From Martelella sp. AD-3 (GTDB taxonomy: Bacteria; Pseudomonadota; Alphaproteobacteria; Rhizobiales; Rhizobiaceae): 64,000 bases of DNA. Where the stretch lies: the NCBI RefSeq assembly GCF_001578105.1, contig NZ_CP014275.1:4241001-4305000 (forward strand), in the 5' to 3' direction. Position numbers and translations under genes: made by a program. The notes beneath the pieces were generated by a model. The model was not told the DNA's origin. It did no database searches and saw only the letters and a program-made list of their open reading frames with translations. Positions 1 through 8,753 of the stretch are shown piece by piece (position 1 is the stretch's first letter; each line of letters starts with the position of its first letter).

Positions 1-609
1 GTCATCACGCTTGCCGGCCCTGAATCCGATCGCTTCGCCAAGGCGGCGGCCAAGGCGCTTGGCGAAGTCGGCCCGACGGTGATGTTGACGGAGGGGATCG
101 CCGAGGCCTTCCGGCGCGGGCGAGCGGAAATCGAAGGCGTTGACGGCGTCGAAACGCTGGTGAAGGGCGATTGCGACGGGCGCGAGGGCGCGCCGGCGCT
201 CTTTACCGTCGCAGGCCGGGACTTCCTCGCCAATCCGAAGCTTGCCCATGAGGTCTTCGGCCCGCTCGGCATCGTGGTGATGGCAGCCAATGCCCAGGAG
301 ATGCGCGCCATCGCTGAACGGCTTGAAGGCCAGCTGACCTGTACCCTGCACATGGACAATGACGATGTCGAGTTTGCGCAGAGCCTTGTGCCGCTCCTGG
401 AGCGCAAGGCGGGCCGATTGCTCGCCAACGGCTTCGCCACCGGCGTTGCCGTTGCCGACGCCATGGTGCATGGCGGCCCCTACCCGGCATCGACCAATTT
501 CGGCGCCACCTCCGTCGGCACGCTGGCGATCCGGCGTTTCCTCCGCCCGGTCTGCTACCAGAGCATGCCATCCGCGCTTCTGCCGGAGGATCTGCGCCAT
601 ATGGGCTGA
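1..609 (+). CDS. Aldehyde dehydrogenase, alpha-ketoglutaric semialdehyde type (C-terminal part)
   Basis: The reading frame is open from the first base of the window, so the N-terminus lies outside it. About 202 residues remain. They cover the end of the catalytic domain and the oligomerisation tail, including a segment resembling HGGPYPAST and an ending of the form FLRPVCYQ...LLPEDLR. That ending is typical of NADP-dependent ketoglutarate semialdehyde dehydrogenases, which oxidise 2-oxoglutarate semialdehyde at the end of pentose, glucarate or hydroxyproline pathways. The catalytic cysteine and glutamate are upstream of the window and cannot be checked. The next gene runs convergently, so this is the last gene of its transcript. 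Confidence 0.8.
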   Translation, partial: VITLAGPESDRFAKAAAKALGEVGPTVMLTEGIAEAFRRGRAEIEGVDGVETLVKGDCDGREGAPALFTVAGRDFLANPKLAHEVFGPLGIVVMAANAQEMRAIAERLEGQLTCTLHMDNDDVEFAQSLVPLLERKAGRLLANGFATGVAVADAMVHGGPYPASTNFGATSVGTLAIRRFLRPVCYQSMPSALLPEDLRHMG

Positions 610-644
610 GCGGGGAGGCCGGGCGCGCCGCGCAGGACGTCCGG

Positions 645-1724
645 CTATTTTTCGGGGGCGGCGGCGGCCGTGGCGGCAAGGCCCGGCGGAACAACGCCCG
701 GCGGATGAGGCTTCCCCTCTTGCCTGGCGCCGAGCTTCGCCCGCCATTCACCGGCAACCGCCCTCATCCGCAGCGCCGGACGAACATTGACCATGGGGGG
801 CGCGAGACGCCACATGTCGATGCGCTCGCCGAGCGCCTTCAGGTCATCGGTGTCGAAGACCTGCCCGAGTGTGCCGACGATCTCCTCATTGGCGCCGAGA
901 CCGCGCTGGACGATGACGGGCGTGCCGACGGCATTGGCCTCGGCCAGCAGCAGACCGGACGCGTCGTCGTTGCGGGTCTGCGGATAAAAGACGCAGAGCG
1001 AGCGGCGCATGCGGGCAATCAGCGCGGCGCGGGAAAGCCGGCCGAGGAAATTGACACCCTCAAGGCCGCCTTCCTCCGGCCAGGCCAGGCTGCCCGGCTC
1101 GGCGATATCGAGTTTCAGGTCCGGCCTGCTCTTTCTGATTTCGGCAAATTTCGCAAGAACCTCGGAAATGCCCTTGAGCGGCATGCCGGGGAAGAACAGC
1201 CGGTCGCGATCGCGCGGGGTGTCGTCGGCGACCAGATCGTCATCGACAGGGGAATAGATACAGCCGATCTTCGGCAGACGCCGGTTTTCGGGCGCGAGGA
1301 ACTGCGTCACATGCGCGGCGTGGGCCTGCGACGTGCAGACGATCTCGATCTGCGCCTCGGCCAGCGCCTCGCCCATGCGCCGGTTGTGCCGGCCGGGATG
1401 TGTGTGCGACCACAGGAAGATCGGGCAGCCGGGATTGAGACGGCGCGCCTTCAGCGCCGCCTTCCAGGAATTGATGACGATGATGCCGGTGACGCCGGCA
1501 AGATTTGCGGCGCTGACGGCATCGAGCGGGCGGTAAAGCCCGCAGTCGTCGCGGTCCATGTCGAGCCGCCCGTTCTGGTAAAAATGGAAGCGGAAATCGT
1601 CACAGAGCGCGCGCGCCACCTTGAGAACGACGGCCTCGGTGCCTCCGACACGGTCGTTGGTGGAGGCGGTGATCGTTGCGGGCGTCAGGCAGAACGGGTC
1701 GATAATGGCTATGGCGGAGGACAC
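645..1724 (-). CDS. Glycosyltransferase, GT4-like
   Basis: A 359-residue cytosolic protein with a GT-B style layout. An N-terminal half carries GGTEAVVLKVARAL (about 27-40), and the C-terminal half has an ADDTPRDRDRLFFPG start, LDIAEPGS, and a donor-site region LLLAEANAVGTPVIV near 258-272 that resembles the E-x7-E-like motif of family 4 enzymes. The start is a GTG at 1722-1724 preceded by AAGGGGG at good spacing. Donor and acceptor cannot be told from the sequence. It stands alone, convergent with the dehydrogenase and divergent from the Crp/Fnr-type regulator, and is probably used for surface glycan synthesis. Confidence 0.7.
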   Translation of the reverse strand: MSSAIAIIDPFCLTPATITASTNDRVGGTEAVVLKVARALCDDFRFHFYQNGRLDMDRDDCGLYRPLDAVSAANLAGVTGIIVINSWKAALKARRLNPGCPIFLWSHTHPGRHNRRMGEALAEAQIEIVCTSQAHAAHVTQFLAPENRRLPKIGCIYSPVDDDLVADDTPRDRDRLFFPGMPLKGISEVLAKFAEIRKSRPDLKLDIAEPGSLAWPEEGGLEGVNFLGRLSRAALIARMRRSLCVFYPQTRNDDASGLLLAEANAVGTPVIVQRGLGANEEIVGTLGQVFDTDDLKALGERIDMWRLAPPMVNVRPALRMRAVAGEWRAKLGARQEGKPHPPGVVPPGLAATAAAAPEK

Positions 1725-1863
1725 TTAGCGTGCCCCCTTCCGCCGCGTGAGGCGGGCTTCGGACATTCAGGTTCTCCTCGTGTTGAGCCCCTTACTGAAC
1801 CCTTGCGCCCGAGCCTGCATTAAACTGGTTTGAAATCAGAAGATTTTGCGAAATAAAGTCGCT

Positions 1864-1877
1864 GAAAGCGTGCTTTC
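1864..1877. promoter_or_regulatory. Small inverted repeat between divergent genes
   Basis: GAAAGC-GT-GCTTTC is a perfect dyad in the AT-richer gap between the glycosyltransferase and the Crp/Fnr-type gene. It lies about 100 bp before the regulator start and may be an operator. No TTGAT-N4-ATCAA (Fnr/FixK) site is visible, so autoregulation through the classical box is not supported. Confidence 0.3.
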
Positions 1878-1978
1878 GTTTACTTTTTCGTTGCGGCGAA
1901 GCACCGGGCACGCCATTTTCTCCCAGTTCCTGAACGTATTTGAAGGGGCCTTATGAACCACGCCGGAGGTTGGGGGAA

Positions 1979-2713
1979 ATGAGCCAGAACAGCTGTCTGG
2001 TACAGAAACTGTCGCATTATGTGCCGCTCAGCCAGCGCTCGCTGGACAGTATCGCATGCCTGGAGCGCGAGGAGCGTGACTATGCCAAGGGCGCCGAAAT
2101 CCATGCGGAGGGCGACAGCAACGCAAATCTTTACGTGGTCAGGCAAGGCTGGCTCTACAGCTATGCCGACATGAAGGACGGACGGCGCCAGATCGTCGAG
2201 ATCCACCATCCCGGCGACATTATCGGTTTTCCCGACATTGCCTTCAAAGAACGGACCACGGTGCTGAAGGCGGCCGAGGATGTGCGTCTCTGCCCCTTTC
2301 CGAAGAAGGATCTCGACCAGGTGTTCTCGAACGCGCCGCAGCTTGCGGCGCTGCTGTTTGCGCTTGCCGTGCGCAATCAGGTGATCATGTCGGATTTTCT
2401 GCAGGCCATCGGCCGCATGAGCGCGCGCGAACGCATCGCCTATTTCCTGCTCGACCTGATGGCGCGCCTCAGGATCGCCAACAAGCCGATGTCGACCGTC
2501 ATACGGCTTCCGCTCAACCAGACGGAAATCTCGGATGTCCTGGGGCTGACCAATGTCTATGTCAGCCGCTCGTTCACGGCCCTGCAAAAGGACGGCCTGA
2601 TCCGGCGGGAGAACGGCTCGGTCGAGGTGCTGGATGAGGACAAGCTGATCGGTCTTTGCGATTTCATTGACCGGCATGCCTCCATCGACACGAGCTGGTT
2701 TCCCGAGAACTGA
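1979..2713 (+). CDS. Crp/Fnr family transcriptional regulator
   Basis: A 244-residue protein with an N-terminal cyclic-nucleotide-binding-type beta-barrel (about 25-125), a long dimerisation helix (about 125-160) and a C-terminal winged helix with LNQTEISDVLGLTNVYVSRSF as recognition unit (about 183-203). The four-cysteine Fe-S cluster pattern of true Fnr is absent, so it is not an oxygen sensor of the FnrN kind. The cAMP-binding pocket is not clearly conserved either. The ATG at 1979 is chosen because GGAGG lies at 1965-1969; an upstream in-frame TTG has no such site. The signal sensed is unknown. It converges on ptsH with only 25 bp between them. Confidence 0.85.
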   Translation: MSQNSCLVQKLSHYVPLSQRSLDSIACLEREERDYAKGAEIHAEGDSNANLYVVRQGWLYSYADMKDGRRQIVEIHHPGDIIGFPDIAFKERTTVLKAAEDVRLCPFPKKDLDQVFSNAPQLAALLFALAVRNQVIMSDFLQAIGRMSARERIAYFLLDLMARLRIANKPMSTVIRLPLNQTEISDVLGLTNVYVSRSFTALQKDGLIRRENGSVEVLDEDKLIGLCDFIDRHASIDTSWFPEN

Positions 2714-2738
2714 CCGGGCGCGGCCACTGCGACGGCTT

Positions 2739-3017
2739 TCAGCTCTCCTCGCCGAAGCGGTCGGCGACAAGCGCCTCGATGGCGTCGAGGGCCGCTTCCG
2801 CCTCGGGACCGGCCGCCGAAACGATGATCGTGCTGTTGATTCCTGCCGCCAGCATCATCAGCCCCATGATCGAGGTGCCGCCGACGGTCATCCCGTCCTT
2901 TGCGACGCTGACGGAGGCATTGAGCTTCTCCACCGTCTGGACGAATTTGGCCGAGGCGCGGGCGTGGAGCCCCCTGCGATTGACGATGGTGAGTTCACGC
3001 GAGACCGGGTCTTCCAT
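2739..3017 (-). CDS. ptsH: HPr phosphocarrier protein
   Basis: A 92-residue HPr. The phosphorylated histidine is H18 in RRGLHARASAKF. The usual regulatory serine region is replaced by VGGTSIMGLMML, where the serine of TSIMG matches the HPr kinase target Ser46. The length fits the family (85-95). It sits 8 bp downstream of the EIIA-Man gene and in the same transcript as the HPr kinase. No sugar permease (EIIB/EIIC) is present, which fits the alphaproteobacterial regulatory phosphotransferase chain (PtsP to HPr to EIIA) that senses nitrogen and carbon status rather than importing sugar. Confidence 0.93.
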   Translation of the reverse strand: MEDPVSRELTIVNRRGLHARASAKFVQTVEKLNASVSVAKDGMTVGGTSIMGLMMLAAGINSTIIVSAAGPEAEAALDAIEALVADRFGEES

Positions 3018-3025
3018 CGGGCCTT

Positions 3026-3427
3026 CTATTTCCCGCTGAGGACGCGGCTTGCGACATTGATGTAGCGCCGGCCCGCATCCTCGGCCTCTGCAAGCGCCTT
3101 CGCCATGTCATTGTCGGCGCGTACGGCCACGAGCTTGATCAGCATCGGCAGGTTGACGCCGGCGATCACCTCGACCGTGCCGTTGTTCATGACCGAAATG
3201 GCGAGGTTGGACGGCGTGCCGCCGAACATGTCCGTCAGGATGATGACGCCGTTGCCGCTGTCGACCTTGCCGACGGCGGCGAGAATGTCGTCGCGGCGGC
3301 GATCCATGTCGTCCTCGGGGCCGATCGAAACCGTTTCGATGGCGTCCTGCGGCCCGACGACGTGCTCGACCGCCAGCCGGAATTCCTCCGCAAGGCCACC
3401 ATGGGTCACAAGCACCAGTCCGATCAT
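3026..3427 (-). CDS. manX: PTS EIIA component, mannose/fructose family (regulatory)
   Basis: A 133-residue EIIA of the mannose superfamily. The phosphorylation site is H9 in LVLVTHGGLAEEF, and the family motif VIILTDMFGGTPSN follows at about 61-74. The start MIGLVLV is chosen because it gives the family's usual N-terminus; the frame stays open upstream but that stretch is unlike EIIA. There is no IIB or IIC partner nearby. In related bacteria this protein accepts phosphate from HPr and acts as a regulator; its target here is unknown. Confidence 0.9.
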   Translation of the reverse strand: MIGLVLVTHGGLAEEFRLAVEHVVGPQDAIETVSIGPEDDMDRRRDDILAAVGKVDSGNGVIILTDMFGGTPSNLAISVMNNGTVEVIAGVNLPMLIKLVAVRADNDMAKALAEAEDAGRRYINVASRVLSGK

Positions 3428-3602
3428 CTTCGCGCCACTCCTTAAAACAGCAACCGCCTGCGTCCGCCCGCGGCCTTTCGCCCCGCATCTTGTCGAAGCC
3501 GGCGCGAAGTGCAAGCCAAAAGGGCGAAAATACCATATGAAAACAGGCGAGCCGTGCCTGCCGATGCAGGCCGGGTACACGTCGCGGCCGACGGACGACG
3601 CT
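3428..3602. other. 175 bp gap between hprK and manX
   Basis: The other genes of the chvI-to-ptsH string are separated by at most 87 bp. This gap is much larger. I see no hairpin with a T-run and no clear promoter in it, only GC-rich sequence. It may hold a second promoter for manX-ptsH. Confidence 0.4.
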
Positions 3603-4097
3603 TCACCCTTCCGCGTCGGCGCGCGCGGGAAGAACCGGACGGCCGGTGTCAAGCCCGGGGCAGAGCGCCGCAAGCTTCGAGAAAGGGTCCGGAGCGGGCC
3701 AGCGCAGGAAAAGCGCCGGCAGATCACCCCCCTCTTCGAGCTGAAGCGTGCTGTCGGACGGCGGCATGCGCTCGGCCGCGTCGGAGGGCACCGGCATGAG
3801 GGCGAAATCCATCACCGCGCTCTCGAGATGAGGGATTTTGGCCAGCCCGGATCCGCGAATCTCGATAAGCCCGGCAATTGCGGCCGGAGCACCGGCGATC
3901 ACCCGGCCGGCAACGCACGAAATCAGCACCTGATCGTCGGCCACGAGCGCCGCATGAAGCCCGTTGAGCCGGGCGCCGTGGAGAAGGGCTAGGGCAAGCT
4001 CGCTCTTGCCCGCGCCCGAAGCTCCGCTGATCAGAATGCCGGTCGAACCGAGCACGATCGCGCTCGCGTGAAGATTGGTGCCGCCGCGCTCCGTCAT
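3603..4097 (-). CDS. hprK: HPr kinase/phosphorylase, short alphaproteobacterial form
   Basis: A 164-residue protein with Walker A GASGAGKS at 25-32 and the family's IEIRGSGLAKIPHL block around 84-97 (equivalent of the HPrK signature EIRGLG). It phosphorylates HPr on a serine and so throttles the phosphate relay. Firmicute HprK is about 310 residues with an N-terminal domain; here that domain is missing, as is usual in alphaproteobacteria, so only the catalytic domain remains. Its start overlaps the chvG stop by 4 bp, indicating translational coupling to the sensor kinase. Confidence 0.9.
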   Translation of the reverse strand: MTERGGTNLHASAIVLGSTGILISGASGAGKSELALALLHGARLNGLHAALVADDQVLISCVAGRVIAGAPAAIAGLIEIRGSGLAKIPHLESAVMDFALMPVPSDAAERMPPSDSTLQLEEGGDLPALFLRWPAPDPFSKLAALCPGLDTGRPVLPARADAEG

Positions 4098-5917
4098 TGC
4101 GCCTTGCCGGTGGCGGCCGGCAGCTTGAGGGTAAAGCGGGCGCCCTTGACCTCGCCGGTCTCCGGATCGGAAACATTCTCGGCCGTCAGCGTGCCGCCGT
4201 GGGCCTCGGCGATCTGGCGGGAAATGGAAAGGCCGAGCCCGGAATTCTGGCCGAAAGCCTCCCCATCGGGCCTGTCGGTATAGAACCGCTCGAAGATGCG
4301 TTCCAGCGCATCCGGCCTGATCCCCGGACCGTTGTCCTCGACGGTGATGACGATCTGGCTGCGCGTGCGGGTCAGCGCCACGTCGATGCGTCCGCCCTTT
4401 TCCGGCACGAAGGAGCGGGCATTCTCGATCAGATTGGTGACGATCTGGCCGATCCTCAGATCATGGCCGAAGGCCTCGAAGGCGCCCTTGCCGTGATTGC
4501 CGGGATGGGCGGAGAAACCGATCTCGACGCTGCGGTTGCGCTTGCCGGTCTCGCGCGAAATCGTGATCAGGTCCTTCAGGAGCGCCTCGGCGTCAAACCG
4601 CTTGGCGTCCTCGCGGGCAAGCTCCGCGTCCAGCCGCGACGCATCCGAAATGTCGCTGATCAGCCGGTCGAGGCGGCGGACATCGTGCTGGATGATCTCG
4701 GTCAGGCGGGCCTTCGATTCTTCCGTCTTGGCGAGCGGCAGGGTTTCCACCGCGCTTCGAAGCGAGGTGAGCGGGTTCTTCAGCTCGTGGGCGACATCGG
4801 CGGCGAAACTGTCGATCGCGTCGATGCGGTCATAGAGCGCCGTCGTCATTTCCCGAAGCGTTGTCGACAGATGGCCGATCTCGTCCTGACGGGCGGAAAA
4901 ATCCGGTATTTCCTCGCGCTCGCGCGGGCCGCCGCGACGCACCCTGACGGCTGCCTCGGAAAGCCGGCGCAGCGGACTTGCGATCGTCGAAGACAGCATG
5001 AAGGACAGGATCATGGTGACAAGCGCGGTCACCGCGAAGACGCGGATGATCGCGATCCGCTCGGCATGGACGATCTTGTCGATGTCGCCGGCCTGGGTGG
5101 ACAGAAGCAGCACGCCGAGCACGGCGCGGAAACGCTGGATCGGCACGGCGACGGAGACGATCAGCCCGCCCTTGTCGGTGACCCGGACCACGGCCGAACG
5201 CTGGGCGTCGAGCGCCTTCGTCACTTCCGGATAGATCGAGCCGTCGCCGCCCGGCGCTTCCTCATAGCGCGGCAGGTTGCCCGGCTGCAGGAAGCGGTTC
5301 ATCAGGCTTCCGAGCTTGTCCGAGACGCTTTCCGCCGCCGATTTCTCGGTGTCCGGCAGGTCGTAGCGCAACACCTGGCCGCGCGAATACAAAAAGCGCG
5401 AATCGAGGATCAGATTGGCATCCGGATCATAAATGCGCGCACGCGTGCGCGTCGGCGAGATCAGCCGCCTCAGGATCGGCGCGACCTTTTCCGGATTAAG
5501 CGGGAAGCGCAGGTCCTCGTCGCTGGAGGTCGGCCTTGCGCTCTCGCCGGCCTGCAGTTCCAGAAGCTCCTGCGGGTCGATGGTCATCGTGTCGGTCTCG
5601 ACCGAGGCGGAAGAGGCGATCGCGCCGGCGATGATCTCGCCCTGGGTCAGAAGGCTTTCAACGCGCGCGTCGATCAGCCCCTCGCGGAACTGGTTGAGAT
5701 AGAGGATGCCGCCGACAAGGAAGAACAGCGCCAGAAGGTTGAAGAACAGGATGCGCCAGTTGAGGCTGGAGAAAACGGTGGACGCCAGCACCCAGCGCAT
5801 CGCCGCAAAGGGCTTGCGCCAGCGCCGGCCCCTTTTTCTGCCGGCAAGGCCGCCTGCGCCGCCGCCCGGGGCTTTGTCTCTGGCCGTGTCGCTCGTCAAT
5901 CTTCGCCCTGCCCGCAT
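4094..5917 (-). CDS. chvG: Sensor histidine kinase ChvG (ExoS)
   Basis: A 607-residue inner-membrane kinase. A basic N-terminal extension precedes TM1 (about 55-75). A periplasmic sensor region follows to about 285, then TM2 (about 288-312), a HAMP linker, the H-box with autophosphorylated H378 in DVAHELKNPLTSL, an N-box at NLIENARSF and G-boxes DNGPGI and GLGLSI. In rhizobia ChvG responds to acid and envelope signals and phosphorylates ChvI, controlling exopolysaccharide, motility and host-associated genes. It lies 87 bp after chvI and overlaps hprK by 4 bp, so the two-component and phosphotransferase systems share a transcript. Confidence 0.95.
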   Translation of the reverse strand: MRAGRRLTSDTARDKAPGGGAGGLAGRKRGRRWRKPFAAMRWVLASTVFSSLNWRILFFNLLALFFLVGGILYLNQFREGLIDARVESLLTQGEIIAGAIASSASVETDTMTIDPQELLELQAGESARPTSSDEDLRFPLNPEKVAPILRRLISPTRTRARIYDPDANLILDSRFLYSRGQVLRYDLPDTEKSAAESVSDKLGSLMNRFLQPGNLPRYEEAPGGDGSIYPEVTKALDAQRSAVVRVTDKGGLIVSVAVPIQRFRAVLGVLLLSTQAGDIDKIVHAERIAIIRVFAVTALVTMILSFMLSSTIASPLRRLSEAAVRVRRGGPREREEIPDFSARQDEIGHLSTTLREMTTALYDRIDAIDSFAADVAHELKNPLTSLRSAVETLPLAKTEESKARLTEIIQHDVRRLDRLISDISDASRLDAELAREDAKRFDAEALLKDLITISRETGKRNRSVEIGFSAHPGNHGKGAFEAFGHDLRIGQIVTNLIENARSFVPEKGGRIDVALTRTRSQIVITVEDNGPGIRPDALERIFERFYTDRPDGEAFGQNSGLGLSISRQIAEAHGGTLTAENVSDPETGEVKGARFTLKLPAATGKAQ

Positions 5918-5971
5918 TGGCTGCCTGAGCCGCTATCAAGCCCGCGATTGCGGTCTTTGTGTGGTCACGCG

Positions 5972-6011
5972 CGCCTGAAGGCTTCCGGCTGACGCCGCCT
6001 GCCTTCAGGCG
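5972..6011. repeat. 11-bp inverted repeat at the chvI-chvG junction
   Basis: CGCCTGAAGGC (5972-5982) is perfectly complementary to GCCTTCAGGCG (6001-6011) with an 18-base spacer. The second arm overlaps the chvI stop region. There is no T-run on the transcript side, so it is more likely an attenuating or RNA-stabilising hairpin between chvI and chvG than a full terminator. Confidence 0.5.
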
Positions 6012-6727
6012 GCCTCGCGGAAGCGATAGCCGACGCCGTAGAGGGTTTCGATCATATCGAATTCGGTGTCAACCAGCTTGAATTTCTTGCGCAGGCGCTT
6101 GATGTGGCTGTCGATCGTGCGGTCATCGACATAGACCTGATCGTCATAAGCCGCATCCATCAGCGCGTCGCGGCTCTTGACCACGCCGGGGCGCTGGGCA
6201 AGCGAGTGCAGGATCAGGAATTCGGTGACTGTCAGCGTCACCGGGTCGCCCTTCCAGGTACACGTATGGCGCTCGCGGTCCATCACCAGCGGTCCGCGCT
6301 CCAGCGGACGGTTGGTCTCGCCCTCGCCCGGCTTGGCGCCGACCCCGGCAATGGCGGCCTCGCGGGCGGCGACGCGGCGCAGGACGGCGCGCACGCGCTC
6401 CACCAGAAGTCGCTGGGAGAAGGGCTTGGTGATGAAGTCGTCGGCGCCCATCTTCAGGCCGAAAAGCTCGTCGATCTCCTCATCCTTCGAGGTCAGGAAG
6501 ATCACCGGGATATCCGATTTCTGCCGCAGGCGCCGCAGAAGCTCCATCCCGTCCATGCGCGGCATCTTGATGTCGAAGATCGCAAGCTGCGGCGGATTGG
6601 CCTGCAGCCCGGTCAGCGCCGTGGCGCCGTCGGTATAGGTATCGACGCGATAGCCTTCGGATTCCAGCGCAATCGACACCGAGGTCAGAATGTTCCGGTC
6701 GTCATCCACGAGCGCGATCGTCTGCAT
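6005..6727 (-). CDS. chvI: Response regulator ChvI, OmpR family
   Basis: A 240-residue regulator with receiver domain (1-120) and OmpR-type winged helix (about 140-237). Phosphoacceptor D52 lies in [12 protein letters not shown], with acidic pocket residues VDDD at 7-10 and the conserved lysine in ITKPF. It is the partner of ChvG immediately downstream. The gene is divergent from pckA, sharing a 337-bp AT-rich control region. The same order is known in Sinorhizobium and Agrobacterium. Confidence 0.95.
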   Translation of the reverse strand: MQTIALVDDDRNILTSVSIALESEGYRVDTYTDGATALTGLQANPPQLAIFDIKMPRMDGMELLRRLRQKSDIPVIFLTSKDEEIDELFGLKMGADDFITKPFSQRLLVERVRAVLRRVAAREAAIAGVGAKPGEGETNRPLERGPLVMDRERHTCTWKGDPVTLTVTEFLILHSLAQRPGVVKSRDALMDAAYDDQVYVDDRTIDSHIKRLRKKFKLVDTEFDMIETLYGVGYRFREAA

Positions 6728-7064
6728 TTTGGGGCTCCCTGACTGCAGTCTTATGGTCCTTGGACGGCGAGATTGTCCGCCGTCTCGTCATTTCTAGCAT
6801 TTGTTGGAAAAAAACTGGAACAAATTGTGGCAGGACCAACCAAAACGGGCGATCAACCCCATCAAATCGAATTTGCAGATTTCCGGTTGCAGCCGGTTAA
6901 CAGCCTGAGAATCCTTCATAATCCTGAAATTGTTCATTTCGGGAATTTTCTTTAATCGATTAAATGCATGATATTGTTATATTTTGTCAGATTCCCTGTT
7001 GTCTGATACGAACGAATTTAATATGTTTTTAAAAAATTAGATTTCGTTTAGAGAGGCATTTCGC
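6728..7064. promoter_or_regulatory. chvI-pckA divergent control region with a 14-bp palindrome
   Basis: This 337-bp gap is clearly richer in A and T than its surroundings. It contains TTTAATCGATTAAA at 6951-6964, a perfect palindrome with the central CG typical of LacI/GalR operators. It lies about 100 bp before the pckA start. In Sinorhizobium a LacI-type repressor, PckR, controls pckA, and this palindrome is a good candidate for that site; the match to the published motif is from memory. GAGAGG at 7051-7056 is the pckA ribosome binding site. No other gene is seen here. Confidence 0.65.
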
Positions 7065-8672
7065 ATGGTGGAGCATGGAATCTACAATCGCCGTTTTCCG
7101 GTTGAGGCGGCAGGCCTGAAGGACCTTGCCGGCGTTTACTACAATCTGATGCCGTCGGAACTCTGCGAGGAGGCGCTGCGCCGCAGCGAAGCGGTTCTGA
7201 CGGCGGACGGCGCGCTCAGGGCGCTGACGGGCCAGCACACCGGCCGCTCCGCCAAGGACAAGTTCGTCGTCTGCGACGACAAGACGAAAGACCAGATCTG
7301 GTGGGACAACAACAAGGCGATGTCGCCGGAGCATTTTGCGCTGCTCAAGGCCGACATGCTGGCCCATGCCGCGGGCAAGGACCTGTTCGTGCAGGACCTG
7401 ATCGGCGGCGCGGATGCCGAAAACCGCCTGCCGACGCGCGTCATCACCGAATATGCCTGGCATGCCCAGTTCATCCGCAATCTCCTGATCCGCCCGGAGC
7501 GCAGCGCGCTGGAGGACTTCGAGGCGAAGCTGACCATCATCAACCTTCCCTCCTTCGTCGCCGATCCGAAGCGCTACGACTGCCGCACCGAAACGGTGAT
7601 CGCCTGCGACCTGGAAAACGGCCTGGTGCTGATCGGCGGTACATCCTATGCGGGTGAAATGAAGAAGTCGGTGTTCACCGCCCTCAACTACCTCCTGCCG
7701 GCGCGCGGCGTGATGCCGATGCACTGCTCCGCCAATGTCGGCGATGCAGGCGACGCGGCCGTGTTCTTCGGTCTTTCGGGCACCGGCAAGACCACGCTTT
7801 CGGCCGATCCGTCGCGCACGCTGATCGGCGATGACGAGCATGGCTGGGGCGAAAACGGCCTGTTCAATTTCGAGGGCGGCTGCTACGCCAAGACCATCCG
7901 GCTCTCGGCGGAAGCCGAACCGGAGATCCACGCCACCACGAAACGGTTCGGCACGGTTCTGGAAAATGTCGTGCTCGGACCCGACCGCAAGCCCGATTTC
8001 GATGACGGATCGCTGACCGAAAACACCCGCTGCGCCTATCCGCTGGACTATATCCCCAACGCCTCGCGCACCGGCCTCGCGCCGCATCCGAAGACGATCA
8101 TCATGCTGACGGCCGACGCCTTCGGCGTGCTGCCGCCGATCGCCAGGCTGACGCCAGACCAGGCGATGTATCACTTCCTGTCCGGCTACACCGCCAAGGT
8201 GGCGGGCACGGAAAAGGGCGTGACAGAGCCCGAGGCGACGTTCTCAACCTGTTTCGGCGCCCCCTTCATGCCGCGCCATCCGACCGAGTACGGCAACCTG
8301 CTGAAATCGCTGATCGCAAGGCACGGCGTGCAGTGCTGGCTGGTCAATACCGGCTGGACCGGCGGCGCCTACGGCGCGGGCTCGCGCATGCCGATCCGCC
8401 AGACAAGGGCGATGCTGGCCGAGGCGCTTGCCGGCCGGCTCGCCGATGCCGAATTCCGCATCGACCCGAATTTCGGCTTCGAGGTGCCGGTCGCCGTTCC
8501 CGGCGTCGATGCGGCGATCCTCAATCCGCGCGGCACCTGGGCCGATCCGGCCGCCTATGACGCGCAGGCGGCGAAACTTGTCGACATGTTCGTCGCCAAT
8601 TTCGCCAAATTCGAGGATCATGTGGATGCCAACGTGAAAGCCGCTGCGCCGGGCCTTCTGGCGGCAGCCTGA
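7065..8672 (+). CDS. pckA: Phosphoenolpyruvate carboxykinase (ATP)
   Basis: A 535-residue cytosolic enzyme converting oxaloacetate and ATP to phosphoenolpyruvate, CO2 and ADP, the committed step of gluconeogenesis from C4 acids. The kinase P-loop GLSGTGKT lies at 236-243, preceded by HCSANVG (metal site, about 220-226) and followed by LIGDDEHGW. The length matches the family. It is a single-gene transcript ending in a strong terminator. Confidence 0.97.
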   Translation: MVEHGIYNRRFPVEAAGLKDLAGVYYNLMPSELCEEALRRSEAVLTADGALRALTGQHTGRSAKDKFVVCDDKTKDQIWWDNNKAMSPEHFALLKADMLAHAAGKDLFVQDLIGGADAENRLPTRVITEYAWHAQFIRNLLIRPERSALEDFEAKLTIINLPSFVADPKRYDCRTETVIACDLENGLVLIGGTSYAGEMKKSVFTALNYLLPARGVMPMHCSANVGDAGDAAVFFGLSGTGKTTLSADPSRTLIGDDEHGWGENGLFNFEGGCYAKTIRLSAEAEPEIHATTKRFGTVLENVVLGPDRKPDFDDGSLTENTRCAYPLDYIPNASRTGLAPHPKTIIMLTADAFGVLPPIARLTPDQAMYHFLSGYTAKVAGTEKGVTEPEATFSTCFGAPFMPRHPTEYGNLLKSLIARHGVQCWLVNTGWTGGAYGAGSRMPIRQTRAMLAEALAGRLADAEFRIDPNFGFEVPVAVPGVDAAILNPRGTWADPAAYDAQAAKLVDMFVANFAKFEDHVDANVKAAAPGLLAAA

Positions 8673-8694
8673 GTTATACGCAGGAGGAGCGTGG

Positions 8695-8732
8695 GAAATG
8701 CCCGGTCGCCGTCAGGCGCCGGGCATTTCTTC
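8695..8732 (+). terminator. Rho-independent terminator of pckA
   Basis: GAAATGCCCGG (8695-8705) pairs with CCGGGCATTTC (8719-8729); an inner CGCC/GGCG extends the stem. TTCTTTC follows. It starts 22 bp after the pckA stop. Confidence 0.85.
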
Positions 8733-8753
8733 TTTCGCGGGTCGTCGAGGAGT

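Noticed and set aside
1725..1978. Fnr/FixK box before the Crp/Fnr-type gene
   Set aside because: No TTGAT-N4-ATCAA or close variant is present; the only dyad is GAAAGC-GT-GCTTTC.
4097..5992. Open frame of about 630 codons on the plus strand opposite chvG
   Set aside because: It is a GC-driven shadow of chvG: arginine, aspartate and histidine rich, no domain, no ribosome site. Similar long antisense frames lie opposite the glycosyltransferase (705-1823), pckA (7029-8174), coaA (10729-11811), hslU (17759-18901), betA (35240-36676) and betC (38483-40177) and are rejected for the same reason.
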